From contig NZ_BAABJH010000002.1 in NCBI RefSeq assembly GCF_039543205.1, positions 372,001 through 436,000 on the forward strand: 64,000 nt of DNA. Direction: 5' to 3'. Under the pieces are notes generated by a model. The model was not told the DNA's origin, did no database searches, and saw only the letters and a program-made list of their open reading frames with translations. The stretch is from Flaviramulus_B aquimarinus. GTDB lineage: Bacteria; Bacteroidota; Bacteroidia; Flavobacteriales; Flavobacteriaceae. How positions within the stretch are numbered: the first letter of the stretch is position 1; every line of letters begins with the position of its first letter. A program made the position numbers and the translations under genes. Positions 27,219 through 35,662 of this stretch are shown piece by piece.

Positions 27219-28343
27219 CTAAAAGATTGTTATTAAGAAAAAGCCTGAAAAAGCACCTATAACTATTGTCCAAATAGTACTGATTTTTGTTTTAAAAGTT
27301 AAAATAATAGCCAATAAAGCAATAACTATACTTTGCCATTCAATAAGAGTCTCTTTAGCCATGATAAAAAGAACGGCAAGCATAATGGCAACAGCTGCAA
27401 CATTAACTGAATCTAAAAAATACCGCAATATTTTAGACTGTTGCATTTTAGGTATAAAAGGATTAAGTAGTAACACAAATAAAAACGAAGGTAAAAATAT
27501 ACCAGAAGTTGCAACCAAGGCACCTGTAAACCCTGAGAGCTGATAGCCAATAAACGTTGATGTAGACAGCACAGGTCCTGGAGTAAACTGACCTATTGCA
27601 ATAGCATCAATAAGCTCAGCTCTTGTCAGTAAACCACGAGTCACTAATTCTGCATCTAAATATGCAAAAAGCACATAACCACTTCCATATAAAATAGCAC
27701 CTACTTTTAAAAAAATTAAAAAGAGTTTTAAAGTTGACACTTTAGCTATTGTTGTATTAATTCCAAGAAACAAAAGAAAAGGCGACATGCTATAGAAATT
27801 GGATTTTGTTTTAGATTTCAAATAGAAATATAACATTCCTAAAACGCCAGCACTTAACAAAGCAATAACTTCGTTAACACCTAAAAGACTTGCTGCTAAT
27901 ACGAGTATACCAATAATAATAAGTTCAGTACTCTTTACTGCCTTTTTCCCTAATTTTAGTATGGCCGATGCTATAATGGCTAAAACAGCTGGTTTTATTC
28001 CATAAATAAACGGTTCAACCTGAGGTAATTCTCCATATTTTACATATAGGTATGCAAGCAATGCTGTAATTAATGTTGCAGGAAAAATAAAAGCAATACC
28101 AGCCACAAAAAGACCAGCTTTACCTGCACGTTCATAACCACAATGCATGGTCATTTCTGTAGAGTTTGGACCTGGAATTAAATTAGTTGTACCTATTAAA
28201 TCCAAGAAATAATCTCTAGTCAGCCACTTACGCTTTTCAATAATTTCATCTTCCATCATTGCAATATGAGCAGCCGGACCGCCAAAAGCAAAACAACCTA
28301 GTTTAAAAAATACTTGAGCAACTTCTTTTAATTTTGAATCCAT
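27219..28343 (-). CDS. chrA: Chromate transporter family protein (CHR, long form)
   Basis: Inner-membrane protein of the CHR family, which in characterised members exports chromate. 374 residues with two homologous halves: FFKLGCFAFGGPAAHIAMME and LIGTTNLIPGPNSTEMTMHC in the first, and FLKVGAILYGSGYVLFAYL and IGQFTPGPVLSTSTFIGYQL in the second. The paired (F/L)xxGxxxFGG and PGP motifs are diagnostic. About ten membrane helices. Convergent with the PiT gene. Chromate as the true substrate in this organism is not shown; sulfate-like oxyanions are possible. Confidence 0.92.
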   Translation of the reverse strand: MDSKLKEVAQVFFKLGCFAFGGPAAHIAMMEDEIIEKRKWLTRDYFLDLIGTTNLIPGPNSTEMTMHCGYERAGKAGLFVAGIAFIFPATLITALLAYLYVKYGELPQVEPFIYGIKPAVLAIIASAILKLGKKAVKSTELIIIGILVLAASLLGVNEVIALLSAGVLGMLYFYLKSKTKSNFYSMSPFLLFLGINTTIAKVSTLKLFLIFLKVGAILYGSGYVLFAYLDAELVTRGLLTRAELIDAIAIGQFTPGPVLSTSTFIGYQLSGFTGALVATSGIFLPSFLFVLLLNPFIPKMQQSKILRYFLDSVNVAAVAIMLAVLFIMAKETLIEWQSIVIALLAIILTFKTKISTIWTIVIGAFSGFFLITIF

Positions 28344-28427
28344 TTTGAGAATTTAAATGTTCAGCACCCAAAAGGAATCCCTAATTGTATGTTGAGCTTA
28401 AAAATAATTTATTCAAAAATAAAAAAA

Positions 28428-28520
28428 ATGATTTCTACAAACGAATACTTTGAAAGTCATGTAAAATCTTTAGGTTATAAAACCCAAAACACTTACAAAA
28501 GCAAAAAAATTACATCTTAA
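28428..28520 (+). pseudogene. ppnP: Remnant of pyrimidine/purine nucleoside phosphorylase (PpnP/UPF0345)
   Basis: An open frame of 30 codons reads MISTNEYFESHVKSLGYKTQ and then ends after KSKKITS. The first part matches the N-terminus of the about 93-residue PpnP family (E. coli begins MLQSNEYFSGKVKSIGF). The rest of the cupin domain, including its glycine-rich strands, is absent from all frames downstream. So this looks like a gene truncated to its first third. It lies between chrA and the OmpA-like gene. A functional micropeptide cannot be excluded. Confidence 0.55.
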
Positions 28521-28572
28521 CGTCTATAGTTTTCTTTTTATCGTAAATGATGTAAACCAAAAGCTTTTTATT

Positions 28573-29454
28573 ATGAAGAAAATTTCAATTTTATTATTAG
28601 TTGCCCTCACTTTTTCTTGTGTTTCGAAAAAGAAATACATGGCTTTAGAACATGAAAATGGCCAGATTAGAAGTGAATTAACCAAAACAAGAGTTGCTAA
28701 AGAAGATTTAGAAACTAAATTTGCAAAAATCCAAACTAGAGTTGACAATTACAACACTAAAATAGTGTCTTTAAAGGAAGATGTTGGAGTGCTTACCGAA
28801 GAAAACAATTCTAAATTTGAAGCCTTAGAAAACGGTGCGGTTATCTCTAACAATGCCAAGGCTAAAATGCGTAAAACCTTAAAGCAGGTTGATGCTAATA
28901 AACTTAGTCAAGCTAAAACCCTTAAGGATTCTATGAATTTAGCAGTGGCTTACAATCTTGAAAAAGCAATTAACGAAAGCAACTTAGATGAAAATGATGA
29001 TTTTGCTGTCAATATTAATGAAACGGTTGTTATGATTTCTATTGCAGATAATATGCTATTTAATACGGGTAGTTATAGGTTAAGTTCTAAAGCCAATACA
29101 GTTTTACAAAAATTGGCTGATGTTATTAACTCTGAACCTAGTTTAGATGTAATGGTTGAAGGCCATACAGATTCTAGAACAATAAACACAGCACATATTG
29201 CCGACAACTGGGATTTAAGTGTGTTAAGAGCCACATCTGTTGTTCGTAAACTACAAGAAAAGTATAATGTAGCTCCAGAAAAATTAATTGCATCTGGTAG
29301 AAGTAGTTACCAGCCTGTTGCAGCTAATGATTCTAGAGAAAACAGATCAAAAAACAGACGCACAAGAATTATTATTCTTCCAAACATTGACAAATTTTTT
29401 GCTTTAATGTCTGAAAATGATAATACCGTTGCTGAACAAAATATATTGGATTAA
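28573..29454 (+). CDS. OmpA-family lipoprotein
   Basis: Outer-membrane lipoprotein of 293 residues that should bind peptidoglycan. The lipobox is LTFSC near residue 16. A long coiled coil with many Lys/Glu (about 25-120) is followed by a C-terminal OmpA-like domain (about 145-265) with VEGHTDSRTI, then the LSVLRATSVVRKL helix and SRENRSKNRRTRIIILP, which contains the conserved NRR of the peptidoglycan site. It is like flavobacterial OmpA lipoproteins that link the cell wall and outer membrane. It stands alone. Confidence 0.93.
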   Translation: MKKISILLLVALTFSCVSKKKYMALEHENGQIRSELTKTRVAKEDLETKFAKIQTRVDNYNTKIVSLKEDVGVLTEENNSKFEALENGAVISNNAKAKMRKTLKQVDANKLSQAKTLKDSMNLAVAYNLEKAINESNLDENDDFAVNINETVVMISIADNMLFNTGSYRLSSKANTVLQKLADVINSEPSLDVMVEGHTDSRTINTAHIADNWDLSVLRATSVVRKLQEKYNVAPEKLIASGRSSYQPVAANDSRENRSKNRRTRIIILPNIDKFFALMSENDNTVAEQNILD

Positions 29455-29477
29455 ACTATATTTCAATTTATAGTTAT

Positions 29478-29507
29478 AAAAAAGCACCCCAATTGGGATG
29501 CTTTTGA
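29478..29507. terminator. Terminator between the OmpA-like gene and the 38-residue gene
   Basis: AAAGCACCCC / GGGATGCTTT stem with one mismatch and loop AATT. The minus-strand side has a T6 tract, so it mainly ends the small basic-protein gene; it may also serve the OmpA-like gene. Confidence 0.65.
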
Positions 29508-29518
29508 ATTAAAAAAAA

Positions 29519-29635
29519 CTATTTCTTTCTAGTTTCCTTTACAGTTGTACTTGGATGCTTTTCCGCAAACTTCTTGGTAACATATTCACCAGTCTTAGCA
29601 CTTCTGTGTCTAGTTGTTTTTCCTTTTTTAGGCAT
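29519..29635 (-). CDS. 38-residue basic protein
   Basis: A very short gene, MPKKGKTTRHRSAKTGEYVT and onwards to ETRKK, with about one third Lys/Arg and no hydrophobic segment. Its composition is that of a small nucleic-acid or ribosome-associated protein. I recall similar short proteins in this phylum that start MPKKG and contain HRSAKTG, but I know no function. It ends just before a terminator with a minus-strand T tract, which supports a real minus-strand transcript. Confidence 0.6.
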   Translation of the reverse strand: MPKKGKTTRHRSAKTGEYVTKKFAEKHPSTTVKETRKK

Positions 29636-29689
29636 AAAACTAAATTTAAATTAAACAAAATGATACTTCATTTAAGCCTAATGATTTTA

Positions 29690-29697
29690 TATATTTG
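29690..29697 (+). promoter_or_regulatory. -7 promoter element TATATTTG of candidate small RNA A
   Basis: Exact TAnnTTTG match about 75 nt before a plus-strand terminator with no coding frame between. A -33 element is not clear. Confidence 0.42.
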
Positions 29698-29703
29698 AAT
29701 CGT

Positions 29704-29797
29704 AAAAATTTTTTAATAAATATTAGGTTCTGGAGTGAAGTTTCCATTTTCCAGATTTAACTTTAATATTAGGACCTCTTTACGAGGTCCTTTTTTT
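29704..29797 (+). ncRNA. Candidate small RNA A
   Basis: A plus-strand unit of about 95 nt: the -7 element at 29690, then a hairpin with stem TCTGGA / TCCAGA (about 29729-29754), then a terminator hairpin AGGACCTC / GAGGTCCT followed by T7 (29771-29797). The T tract is only on the plus strand, and the plus-strand OmpA-like gene already ended 250 nt earlier. The 9-mer AATATTAGG occurs twice (29719, 29765) and once more in candidate RNA B. No known RNA family is recognised. Confidence 0.42.
29771..29797 (+). terminator. Terminator of candidate small RNA A
   Basis: 8-bp perfect stem AGGACCTC / GAGGTCCT, 5-nt loop, T7. The reverse strand has no T tract after the stem, so the convergent gene ending at 29800 is not served by it. 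Confidence 0.8.
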
Positions 29798-29799
29798 AT

Positions 29800-30480
29800 T
29801 TACGCTGCATTCCAAACAGACTTAACATTTGCACATATAACTTCTATTTCAGCTAATGATTTAGACAAGTTTTTAGGAACAGAAATTACTTTCTCTCCAA
29901 ATACATCTATTGACAAACAAAGCTCCTCTAAAACTTCTTCATCCTCTTTTGCTACAACTTCCTTAAGATATTTATTTATTAAACTTGATATATATCTTGA
30001 TTGAATGTTATCAAAAACATTGTTTTTAGAAATATGAACTTTAACAGCCCCTAAATAAATCTTTCCATTTGCTTTTATTCTAAAAATCACATCAGGTGAT
30101 ATAATAATCTCTACTCCGTTTAAAAAAATAGATTTACATTCTACCTTTTTTATTATTTCATAAGGCACACTTTTCAATAAGTCAGGAAGTTTTATACTAG
30201 CATATCTATTTAATGCTTCCAAAGAAACAGTTCTATCAAGAACTTGCCTTGGCTTTTTAGGGATTCGTTGCTTTAATTCTTCAATACCTTTTACAATAGG
30301 TTCTAAATCACAATTATTTTCAATAGATTTTTTAATTCTAGCTTTTGGTAATTGATACCATGCAACCATAAATTTATTAGGATCCTTTTGTTGTTTAATA
30401 ATTCTTCTTTTACTAGCCTCTGAAGCATTCGAAAAGTCTGCAAATTGATTTACAGATATAATATATCTTCTTTCATTCAT
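29800..30480 (-). CDS. Protein of unknown function, 226 residues
   Basis: Not recognised. Starts MNERRYIISVNQFADFSNAS when the ATG at 30480 is used; the frame reaches 30504, but the extra MPWKIFNI looks untranslated. It is soluble and rich in Lys, Ile and Ser. The first half is charged and helical (NASEASKRRIIKQQKDPNKF). The middle has a strand-rich segment, GVEIIISPDVIFRI followed by IYLGAVKVHIS, which resembles the PD...(D/E)xK core of nuclease folds, but the acidic residue of the third motif is Ala, so activity by that mechanism is doubtful. It has a candidate small RNA on each side and no operon partner. Confidence 0.7.
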   Translation of the reverse strand: MNERRYIISVNQFADFSNASEASKRRIIKQQKDPNKFMVAWYQLPKARIKKSIENNCDLEPIVKGIEELKQRIPKKPRQVLDRTVSLEALNRYASIKLPDLLKSVPYEIIKKVECKSIFLNGVEIIISPDVIFRIKANGKIYLGAVKVHISKNNVFDNIQSRYISSLINKYLKEVVAKEDEEVLEELCLSIDVFGEKVISVPKNLSKSLAEIEVICANVKSVWNAA

Positions 30481-30624
30481 AATATTAAATATTTTCCAAG
30501 GCATTGTCTTTTACGCTTGGGTTATTAACAAATTCTAAAAAAACAGTTGATAAATTAATAAGATTCATAAAGTCTTATTTAATAAGCCTTTTCAACCATT
30601 TAAGAGTTATTAGAAATATTTAAC

Positions 30625-30655
30625 TTGGCTAGAAGATTCTAATTTTGTACGTTTG
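30625..30655 (+). promoter_or_regulatory. Promoter of candidate small RNA B
   Basis: -33 TTG at 30625-30627, 20 nt spacer, exact -7 TACGTTTG at 30648-30655. This is among the best matches to the Bacteroidota promoter in the window, and no protein frame follows it. Confidence 0.55.
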
Positions 30656-30661
30656 AAGAAC

Positions 30662-30774
30662 AAAATAGGAGATGAGTTAATCTCACTTCAATTTAAATTA
30701 CAATATTAGGGGTCGGATCCAAATTTGTAAATTAAAATACCAAGAAGGGATATTTCATTATGTCCCTTTTTTTT
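30662..30774 (+). ncRNA. Candidate small RNA B
   Basis: The 446 bases between the unknown gene and nrdA contain no gene. A strong promoter (30625-30655) leads into a 5' hairpin GAGAT / ATCTC (30671-30686), the 9-mer AATATTAGG (30702-30710) shared with candidate RNA A, a GGATCC palindrome, and a terminator hairpin AAGGGATA / TGTCCCTT with T8 (30745-30774). The predicted length is about 113 nt. It does not show the conserved core of SRP RNA or tmRNA. Confidence 0.48.
30745..30774 (+). terminator. Terminator of candidate small RNA B
   Basis: Stem AAGGGATA / TGTCCCTT (one G-T pair) followed by T8 on the plus strand. Confidence 0.72.
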
Positions 30775-30866
30775 ATGTCTTTTTTTAACTCTTTCTTTTA
30801 TTAGTTACTTATAAAATTTACCTTTATTTATAAGACTTGGTTTTAAATAAAACTTTATCTGTTTTT

Positions 30867-30899
30867 TAAAAAAACACCTCAAAAATTCGAGGTGCTTTT
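30867..30899. terminator. Terminator after nrdA
   Basis: CACCTC / GAGGTG stem with 8-nt loop, extended by A-T pairs. The minus strand shows T7 after it, so it ends nrdA transcription. Confidence 0.75.
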
Positions 30900-30950
30900 A
30901 TAAATTTGGGGTTCCCCCTTTCGAGGGAACAAACCCAATAACAATACTAT

Positions 30951-33440
30951 TTATGAGCCACACATTAGGCAATCATCGCCTTCACCAGCTTTTGCTTGGG
31001 CTATAAGCGCTTTCATTTCTTCGGCACTCATGGGCTCTACATCTACTTCTGGTGTGTTTTGCTTTGCAAATTTAGCTGCATTTTGAGCGGCCAATTTCTT
31101 TTTCTTAGCTTCTTCTTGTTCTTTAACAACTTCATTAACTTCTACGACTTCAGCAACCGGTTCTTCCTTTTTAGTCGTTTGAAGTGTGAATTTAATGGCA
31201 TCAACAGCACTCTTAGTTCGTAAGTAGTACATGCCTGTTTTTAAGCCACTTTTCCATGCGTAGAAGTGCATTGACGTTAATTTAGCCATAGTGGCACCTT
31301 CTAAGAATAAGTTAAGTGATTGTGACTGATCTATAAAATAGCCTCGTTGACGCGACATATCTATAATATCCTTCATGCTTAATTCCCAAACGGTTTTGTA
31401 AAGGTCTTTAATATCCTGAGGAATATTGTCGATACCTTGTACCGAACCATTAGCTCTCATAATATCTTGTTTTAAGCTTTCATTCCAAAGGCCTAAATCC
31501 ACTAAATCTTCTAATAAGTGCTTATTAACTACAATAAACTCTCCGGATAATACACGACGTGTATAAATATTTGAGGTATACGGCTCAAAACATTCATTGT
31601 TTCCTAAAATTTGAGAGGTCGATGCTGTTGGCATTGGTGCAACTAATAACGAGTTACGCACACCGTTTTTAAGGACTTGTTTACGCAGTTTTTCCCAATC
31701 CCAATTACCACTTAATTCATCATCTTTAATATTCCAAAGATTGTGTTGAAAATCACCTTTGCTTATTGGAGAGCCTTCATAACTTTGATAAGGTCCATCT
31801 GCTTTTGCTTCTTCCATACTTGCTGTAACAGCGGCATAGTAAAGCGTTTCAAAAATATCTTGGTTTAGTTTTTTAGCTTCATCGCTTGTAAAAGGCATAC
31901 GTAATTTTATAAACGTATCTGCCAATCCTTGTACCCCTAAACCAATTGGTCTATGGCGCATATTAGAGTTTTCGGCTTCTTTTACTGGGTAGTAGTTTCT
32001 ATCTATAACCCTGTTTAAGTTTTTAGTAACGCGTTTTGTTATACGGAATAATTCTTTATGATCAAAGGCTCCGTTTTTAATAAACATAGGTAAAGCAATA
32101 GATGCTAAGTTACATACAGCAACTTCATCTGGCGATGTATATTCTAAAATTTCGGTACATAAATTTGAAGAACGAATGGTTCCTAAATTTTTCTGATTAG
32201 ATTTACGGTTTGCCGCATCTTTATACAACATATACGGTGTACCTGTTTCAATTTGAGATTCTAATATTTTCTCCCAAAGTTCACGTGCTTTTATGGTTTT
32301 ACGCCCACGTCCTTCGGCTTCATATTTTGTATATAAAGCTTCAAATTCTTCACTATGTATTTCTGGTAATCCTGGGCATTCATTAGGACACATTAAGGTC
32401 CAATCACCATCTTCCTGTACACGTTTCATGAATAAGTCTGAAGTCCACATGGCATAAAACAAATCACGGGCACGCATTTCTTCTTTACCATGATTTTTCT
32501 TTAAATCTAAGAAATCAAAAATATCGGCATGCCAAGTTTCAATGTATATTGCAAAACTTCCTTTACGTTTTCCACCACCTTGATCCACATAACGCGCCGT
32601 ATCATTAAAGACTTGAAGCATGGGCACAATACCGTTACTTGTACCATTAGTTCCTGCTATATAACTTCCTGTTGCACGGACATTGTGTATAGCTAAGCCT
32701 ATACCTCCTGCAGATTGCGAAATTTTAGCGGTTTGTTTCAGGGTATCGTAAATCCCTTCAATACTATCATCTTTCATGGTTAATAAAAAACATGAAGACA
32801 TTTGTGGCTTTGGTGTACCGGAGTTGAACAATGTTGGTGTAGCGTGTGTAAAATATTTTTTAGACATCAGCTCATAGGTTTCAATAGCGGCATCTAAATC
32901 ATTTAAATGAATACCTATTGATACACGCATAAGCATGTGTTGCGGGCGCTCGGCTATTTGCCCATTTAATTTTAAAAGGTATGAACGCTCTAAGGTTTTA
33001 AACCCAAAATAATCATATCCGAAATCGCGGTTATAAATTATGGTAGAATCTAAGCGATCCTTGTTTTCCATAATAACATTGTAAACCTCATCAGAAAGTA
33101 ATGGTGCATCTTTTCCTGTTCTTGGGTTTACATATTTATGTAAATCTTCCATAACGTCGCTAAACGTCTTTTTTGTGTTTTTATGTAAGTTAGAAACAGA
33201 AATTCTAGCTGCTAAACGAGCATAATCTGGATGCGCCGTGGTCATGGTTGCAGCAATTTCTGCAGCAAGGTTATCAAGTTCGCTAGTCGTTACGCCATCA
33301 TATAAGCCTTCAATAACTCGCATAGCTACTTTTAATGGATCAACCAATTTATTTAATCCATAACATAATTTCCTTACTCTGGCAGTAATCTTATCGAACA
33401 TAATTTGCTCTTTTCTCCCATCTCTTTTTACTACATACAT
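30951..33440 (-). CDS. nrdA: Ribonucleoside-diphosphate reductase, alpha subunit (class Ia)
   Basis: Catalytic subunit that makes dNDPs from NDPs. An N-terminal ATP-cone (MYVVKRDGRKEQIMFDKITA) senses dATP/ATP. Catalytic residues: Cys in QMSSCFLLT, the thiyl Cys and Glu in NLCTEI, and the partner Cys in EVAVCNLAS. The C-terminus ends CLMCGS, the redox pair that is reduced by thioredoxin or glutaredoxin. Before this is a Lys/Glu/Ala-rich linker (about 760-800). 829 residues. It lies 219 nt downstream of nrdB on the same strand, so the two are likely cotranscribed. Confidence 0.97.
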   Translation of the reverse strand: MYVVKRDGRKEQIMFDKITARVRKLCYGLNKLVDPLKVAMRVIEGLYDGVTTSELDNLAAEIAATMTTAHPDYARLAARISVSNLHKNTKKTFSDVMEDLHKYVNPRTGKDAPLLSDEVYNVIMENKDRLDSTIIYNRDFGYDYFGFKTLERSYLLKLNGQIAERPQHMLMRVSIGIHLNDLDAAIETYELMSKKYFTHATPTLFNSGTPKPQMSSCFLLTMKDDSIEGIYDTLKQTAKISQSAGGIGLAIHNVRATGSYIAGTNGTSNGIVPMLQVFNDTARYVDQGGGKRKGSFAIYIETWHADIFDFLDLKKNHGKEEMRARDLFYAMWTSDLFMKRVQEDGDWTLMCPNECPGLPEIHSEEFEALYTKYEAEGRGRKTIKARELWEKILESQIETGTPYMLYKDAANRKSNQKNLGTIRSSNLCTEILEYTSPDEVAVCNLASIALPMFIKNGAFDHKELFRITKRVTKNLNRVIDRNYYPVKEAENSNMRHRPIGLGVQGLADTFIKLRMPFTSDEAKKLNQDIFETLYYAAVTASMEEAKADGPYQSYEGSPISKGDFQHNLWNIKDDELSGNWDWEKLRKQVLKNGVRNSLLVAPMPTASTSQILGNNECFEPYTSNIYTRRVLSGEFIVVNKHLLEDLVDLGLWNESLKQDIMRANGSVQGIDNIPQDIKDLYKTVWELSMKDIIDMSRQRGYFIDQSQSLNLFLEGATMAKLTSMHFYAWKSGLKTGMYYLRTKSAVDAIKFTLQTTKKEEPVAEVVEVNEVVKEQEEAKKKKLAAQNAAKFAKQNTPEVDVEPMSAEEMKALIAQAKAGEGDDCLMCGS

Positions 33441-33659
33441 TGTTTTACACGGTTTTTAAATTTTCTGACACACCTTCAGAAAAATGGTTAGTTATTTATT
33501 CTAAATTTTATCTTGGTTTTAATAAGATGAAACTTAGTTGTTTAATTACTATTTGTTACTTTGTTTTACTTTCCTTTTAAGGGAAATGTCTTTTTAATCA
33601 TGGCTTTAAAACGTTATTTTAAAGCTTGGGAAAAAGAATTCTTTTAAAATTCTTTTTGA

Positions 33660-34640
33660 TTAAAAATCGGCATCAAAACTGAATTTATCTTTATCGTCTT
33701 CTTTATTAAGAACACCTGCTTTTTGATAATCTCCAACACGTTTCTCAAAGAAATTGGTTTTTCCTTGTAAGGATATCATGTCCATAAAATCGAAAGGGTT
33801 TGATGAGTTATAAACTTTTTCGCATCCAAACTCCCCTAATAATCGATCGGTTACAAACTCTAAATATTGTGTCATTAGCTTGGCATTCATTCCAATCAAA
33901 CTAGCAGGAAGCGATTCTGTAATGAATGAGCGCTCAATATCTAAAGCGTCTGTTAATATTTGAGTAATTCTTTCTTTTGGTACTTTATTTACAATATGGT
34001 TTTCATGTAAATGCACTGCAAAATCGCAATGTAGACCTTCATCTCTTGAAATAAGCTCATTAGAGAAGGTTAAGCCAGGTAACAAGCCCCGTTTTTTAAG
34101 CCAAAATATAGAACAGAAACTTCCAGAAAAGAAAATCCCTTCTACGGCTGCAAACGCAATTAAACGTTCTGCAAAACTGGGCGAATCTATCCATTTAAGT
34201 GCCCAATCTGCTTTTTCCTTAATTGCTGGAAACACTTCAATAGCATTAAATAGGGCATCTTTTTCTTTATCGTCTTTTACATAAGTATCAATTAATAATG
34301 AATAGACTTCTGAATGAATATTCTCCATCATAATTTGAAACCCATAAAAGAACTTCGCTTCTGAGTATTGTACTTCAGATACAAAATTCTCAGCTAAATT
34401 TTCGTTTACAATACCATCACTTGCTGCAAAAAAGGCTAAAACATGCTTGATAAAATAACGCTCGTCGTCATTTAATTTATTATTCCAATCATTAAGGTCT
34501 TGGTGCAAATCAATTTCTTCTGCAGTCCAAATACTAGCCTCTTGCTTTTTATACCATTCCCAAATATCATGATGTTGTATAGGAAAAATAACAAAACGAT
34601 CTTTGTTTTCTTGTAAAATGGGTTCAATAGTTTGAGACAT
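33660..34640 (-). CDS. nrdB: Ribonucleoside-diphosphate reductase, beta subunit (class Ia)
   Basis: Di-iron subunit that generates the radical used by NrdA. In ENIHSEVYSLL the Glu and His ligands and the radical Tyr keep the spacing E-xx-H-xxx-Y of the canonical class Ia enzyme. Further ligands lie in AVEGIFFSGSF (Glu) and SRDEGLHCDFAVHL (Glu, His). 326 residues, slightly short but usual in this phylum. It is placed upstream of nrdA, reverse of the E. coli order. The 219-nt gap to nrdA holds no gene or clear terminator. Confidence 0.97.
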   Translation of the reverse strand: MSQTIEPILQENKDRFVIFPIQHHDIWEWYKKQEASIWTAEEIDLHQDLNDWNNKLNDDERYFIKHVLAFFAASDGIVNENLAENFVSEVQYSEAKFFYGFQIMMENIHSEVYSLLIDTYVKDDKEKDALFNAIEVFPAIKEKADWALKWIDSPSFAERLIAFAAVEGIFFSGSFCSIFWLKKRGLLPGLTFSNELISRDEGLHCDFAVHLHENHIVNKVPKERITQILTDALDIERSFITESLPASLIGMNAKLMTQYLEFVTDRLLGEFGCEKVYNSSNPFDFMDMISLQGKTNFFEKRVGDYQKAGVLNKEDDKDKFSFDADF

Positions 34641-34775
34641 TGGTTTGTGATTAGTTTATTAAAATTAGACGAAAAAATTGCTGTAATTTCAGGATAACAA
34701 AGATTGTAAAATGATTGACATCTTTTAAAATTTTTAATGAAACCTTTTCAACAAGTTTTTAACAATGAAAAAATC

Positions 34776-34807
34776 TTACAAAAAAAATGGTTTTACAAAA
34801 AAAATAA
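34776..34807. repeat. 17-bp-period direct repeat upstream of nrdB
   Basis: TTACAAAAAAAAT occurs at 34776 and again at 34793, one on each 17-bp step, in the 283-nt gap upstream of nrdB. A near-consensus -7 element AATCTTTG for nrdB is on the minus strand at 34698-34705, so the repeats are about 70-100 nt upstream of it. The region is AT-rich, so chance is possible. It does not look like the usual NrdR-box pair. Confidence 0.25.
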
Positions 34808-34923
34808 CATAAGTAACTGACTATAAGTATTTTAAAAATAAAACATTAACATCCTTAAAACTGTCAAACAAAAGAAAGTTTAACATCGAAAACCCTATTT
34901 TTACAGTACTTTCGGCTTGTTTT

Positions 34924-35487
34924 TTAAAGGTTTTGAGCCACCTTTTCCAGCTCCAAATACCAATCTTCTCCAAACTTTCTAATTAGGGCTTCTTTTACAA
35001 ATTTATAGATAGGAATTTGCAAGGCTTCACCTAATGTGCAAGCATCATCACAAATTTGCCATTTATGATAATTTACGGCCGAAAACTCACTGTAATCTTG
35101 AACTCTTACTGGGTACAAATGGCAGGATACTGGTTTTTTCCAAGAGACTTCGCCTTGGTTATAAGCTTCTTCAATAGCACAAAGAGCCACATTTTTTTCA
35201 TCGAAGACAACATAGGCACAATCAGCGCCATTAATCAATGGGGTTTCTAACTCACCATCATCTGTTATTATATAAGCGCCTTGAGATTCTATAACATCAA
35301 TCCCTTCTTGACGCAAAAAAGGCTTTACTTTTGGGTATATATCTTTAAGGATTTTGGCTTCATCTGGTTCCAATGGCGCACCTGCATCACCATCAATACA
35401 ACAGGCCCCCTTGCATGCTGATAGGTTGCACATAAAATCTTTTTCTATAATGTCTTCTGAGACTATAGTTTTTCCTAACTGGAACAT
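34924..35487 (-). CDS. DUF3109 family cysteine-rich protein
   Basis: A 187-residue cytoplasmic protein with a conserved set of cysteines: CNLSACKGACC near residues 19-30, CAYVVF, CAIEEA, PVSCHLYPVRV and CDDACTLGEAL. The pattern matches the DUF3109/YkgJ type families, which are thought to bind a metal or iron-sulfur cluster. The enzymatic role is unknown. It starts MFQLGKTIVSEDIIEKDFMC as in other members. It is transcribed toward nrdB with a 283-nt gap between. Confidence 0.88.
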   Translation of the reverse strand: MFQLGKTIVSEDIIEKDFMCNLSACKGACCIDGDAGAPLEPDEAKILKDIYPKVKPFLRQEGIDVIESQGAYIITDDGELETPLINGADCAYVVFDEKNVALCAIEEAYNQGEVSWKKPVSCHLYPVRVQDYSEFSAVNYHKWQICDDACTLGEALQIPIYKFVKEALIRKFGEDWYLELEKVAQNL

Positions 35488-35662
35488 AAACCCTGTTTTA
35501 AAATAGTTTACAAAAATAGATAAACTTTGATTGAAAATTTTAAGATATTTAGATAAGAATGCTATATTTTTGCGGAAAATTTAAGAATTTATTGAAATTA
35601 AAAACATATGCTTTTTAGATTTCCATATTTATGAGAATTTTTAAATTTAAAAACCTTTAATT

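Noticed and set aside
29735..30004. 89-residue plus-strand frame
   Set aside because: Runs through the terminator of candidate RNA A and into the antisense of the unknown gene; composition is not protein-like.
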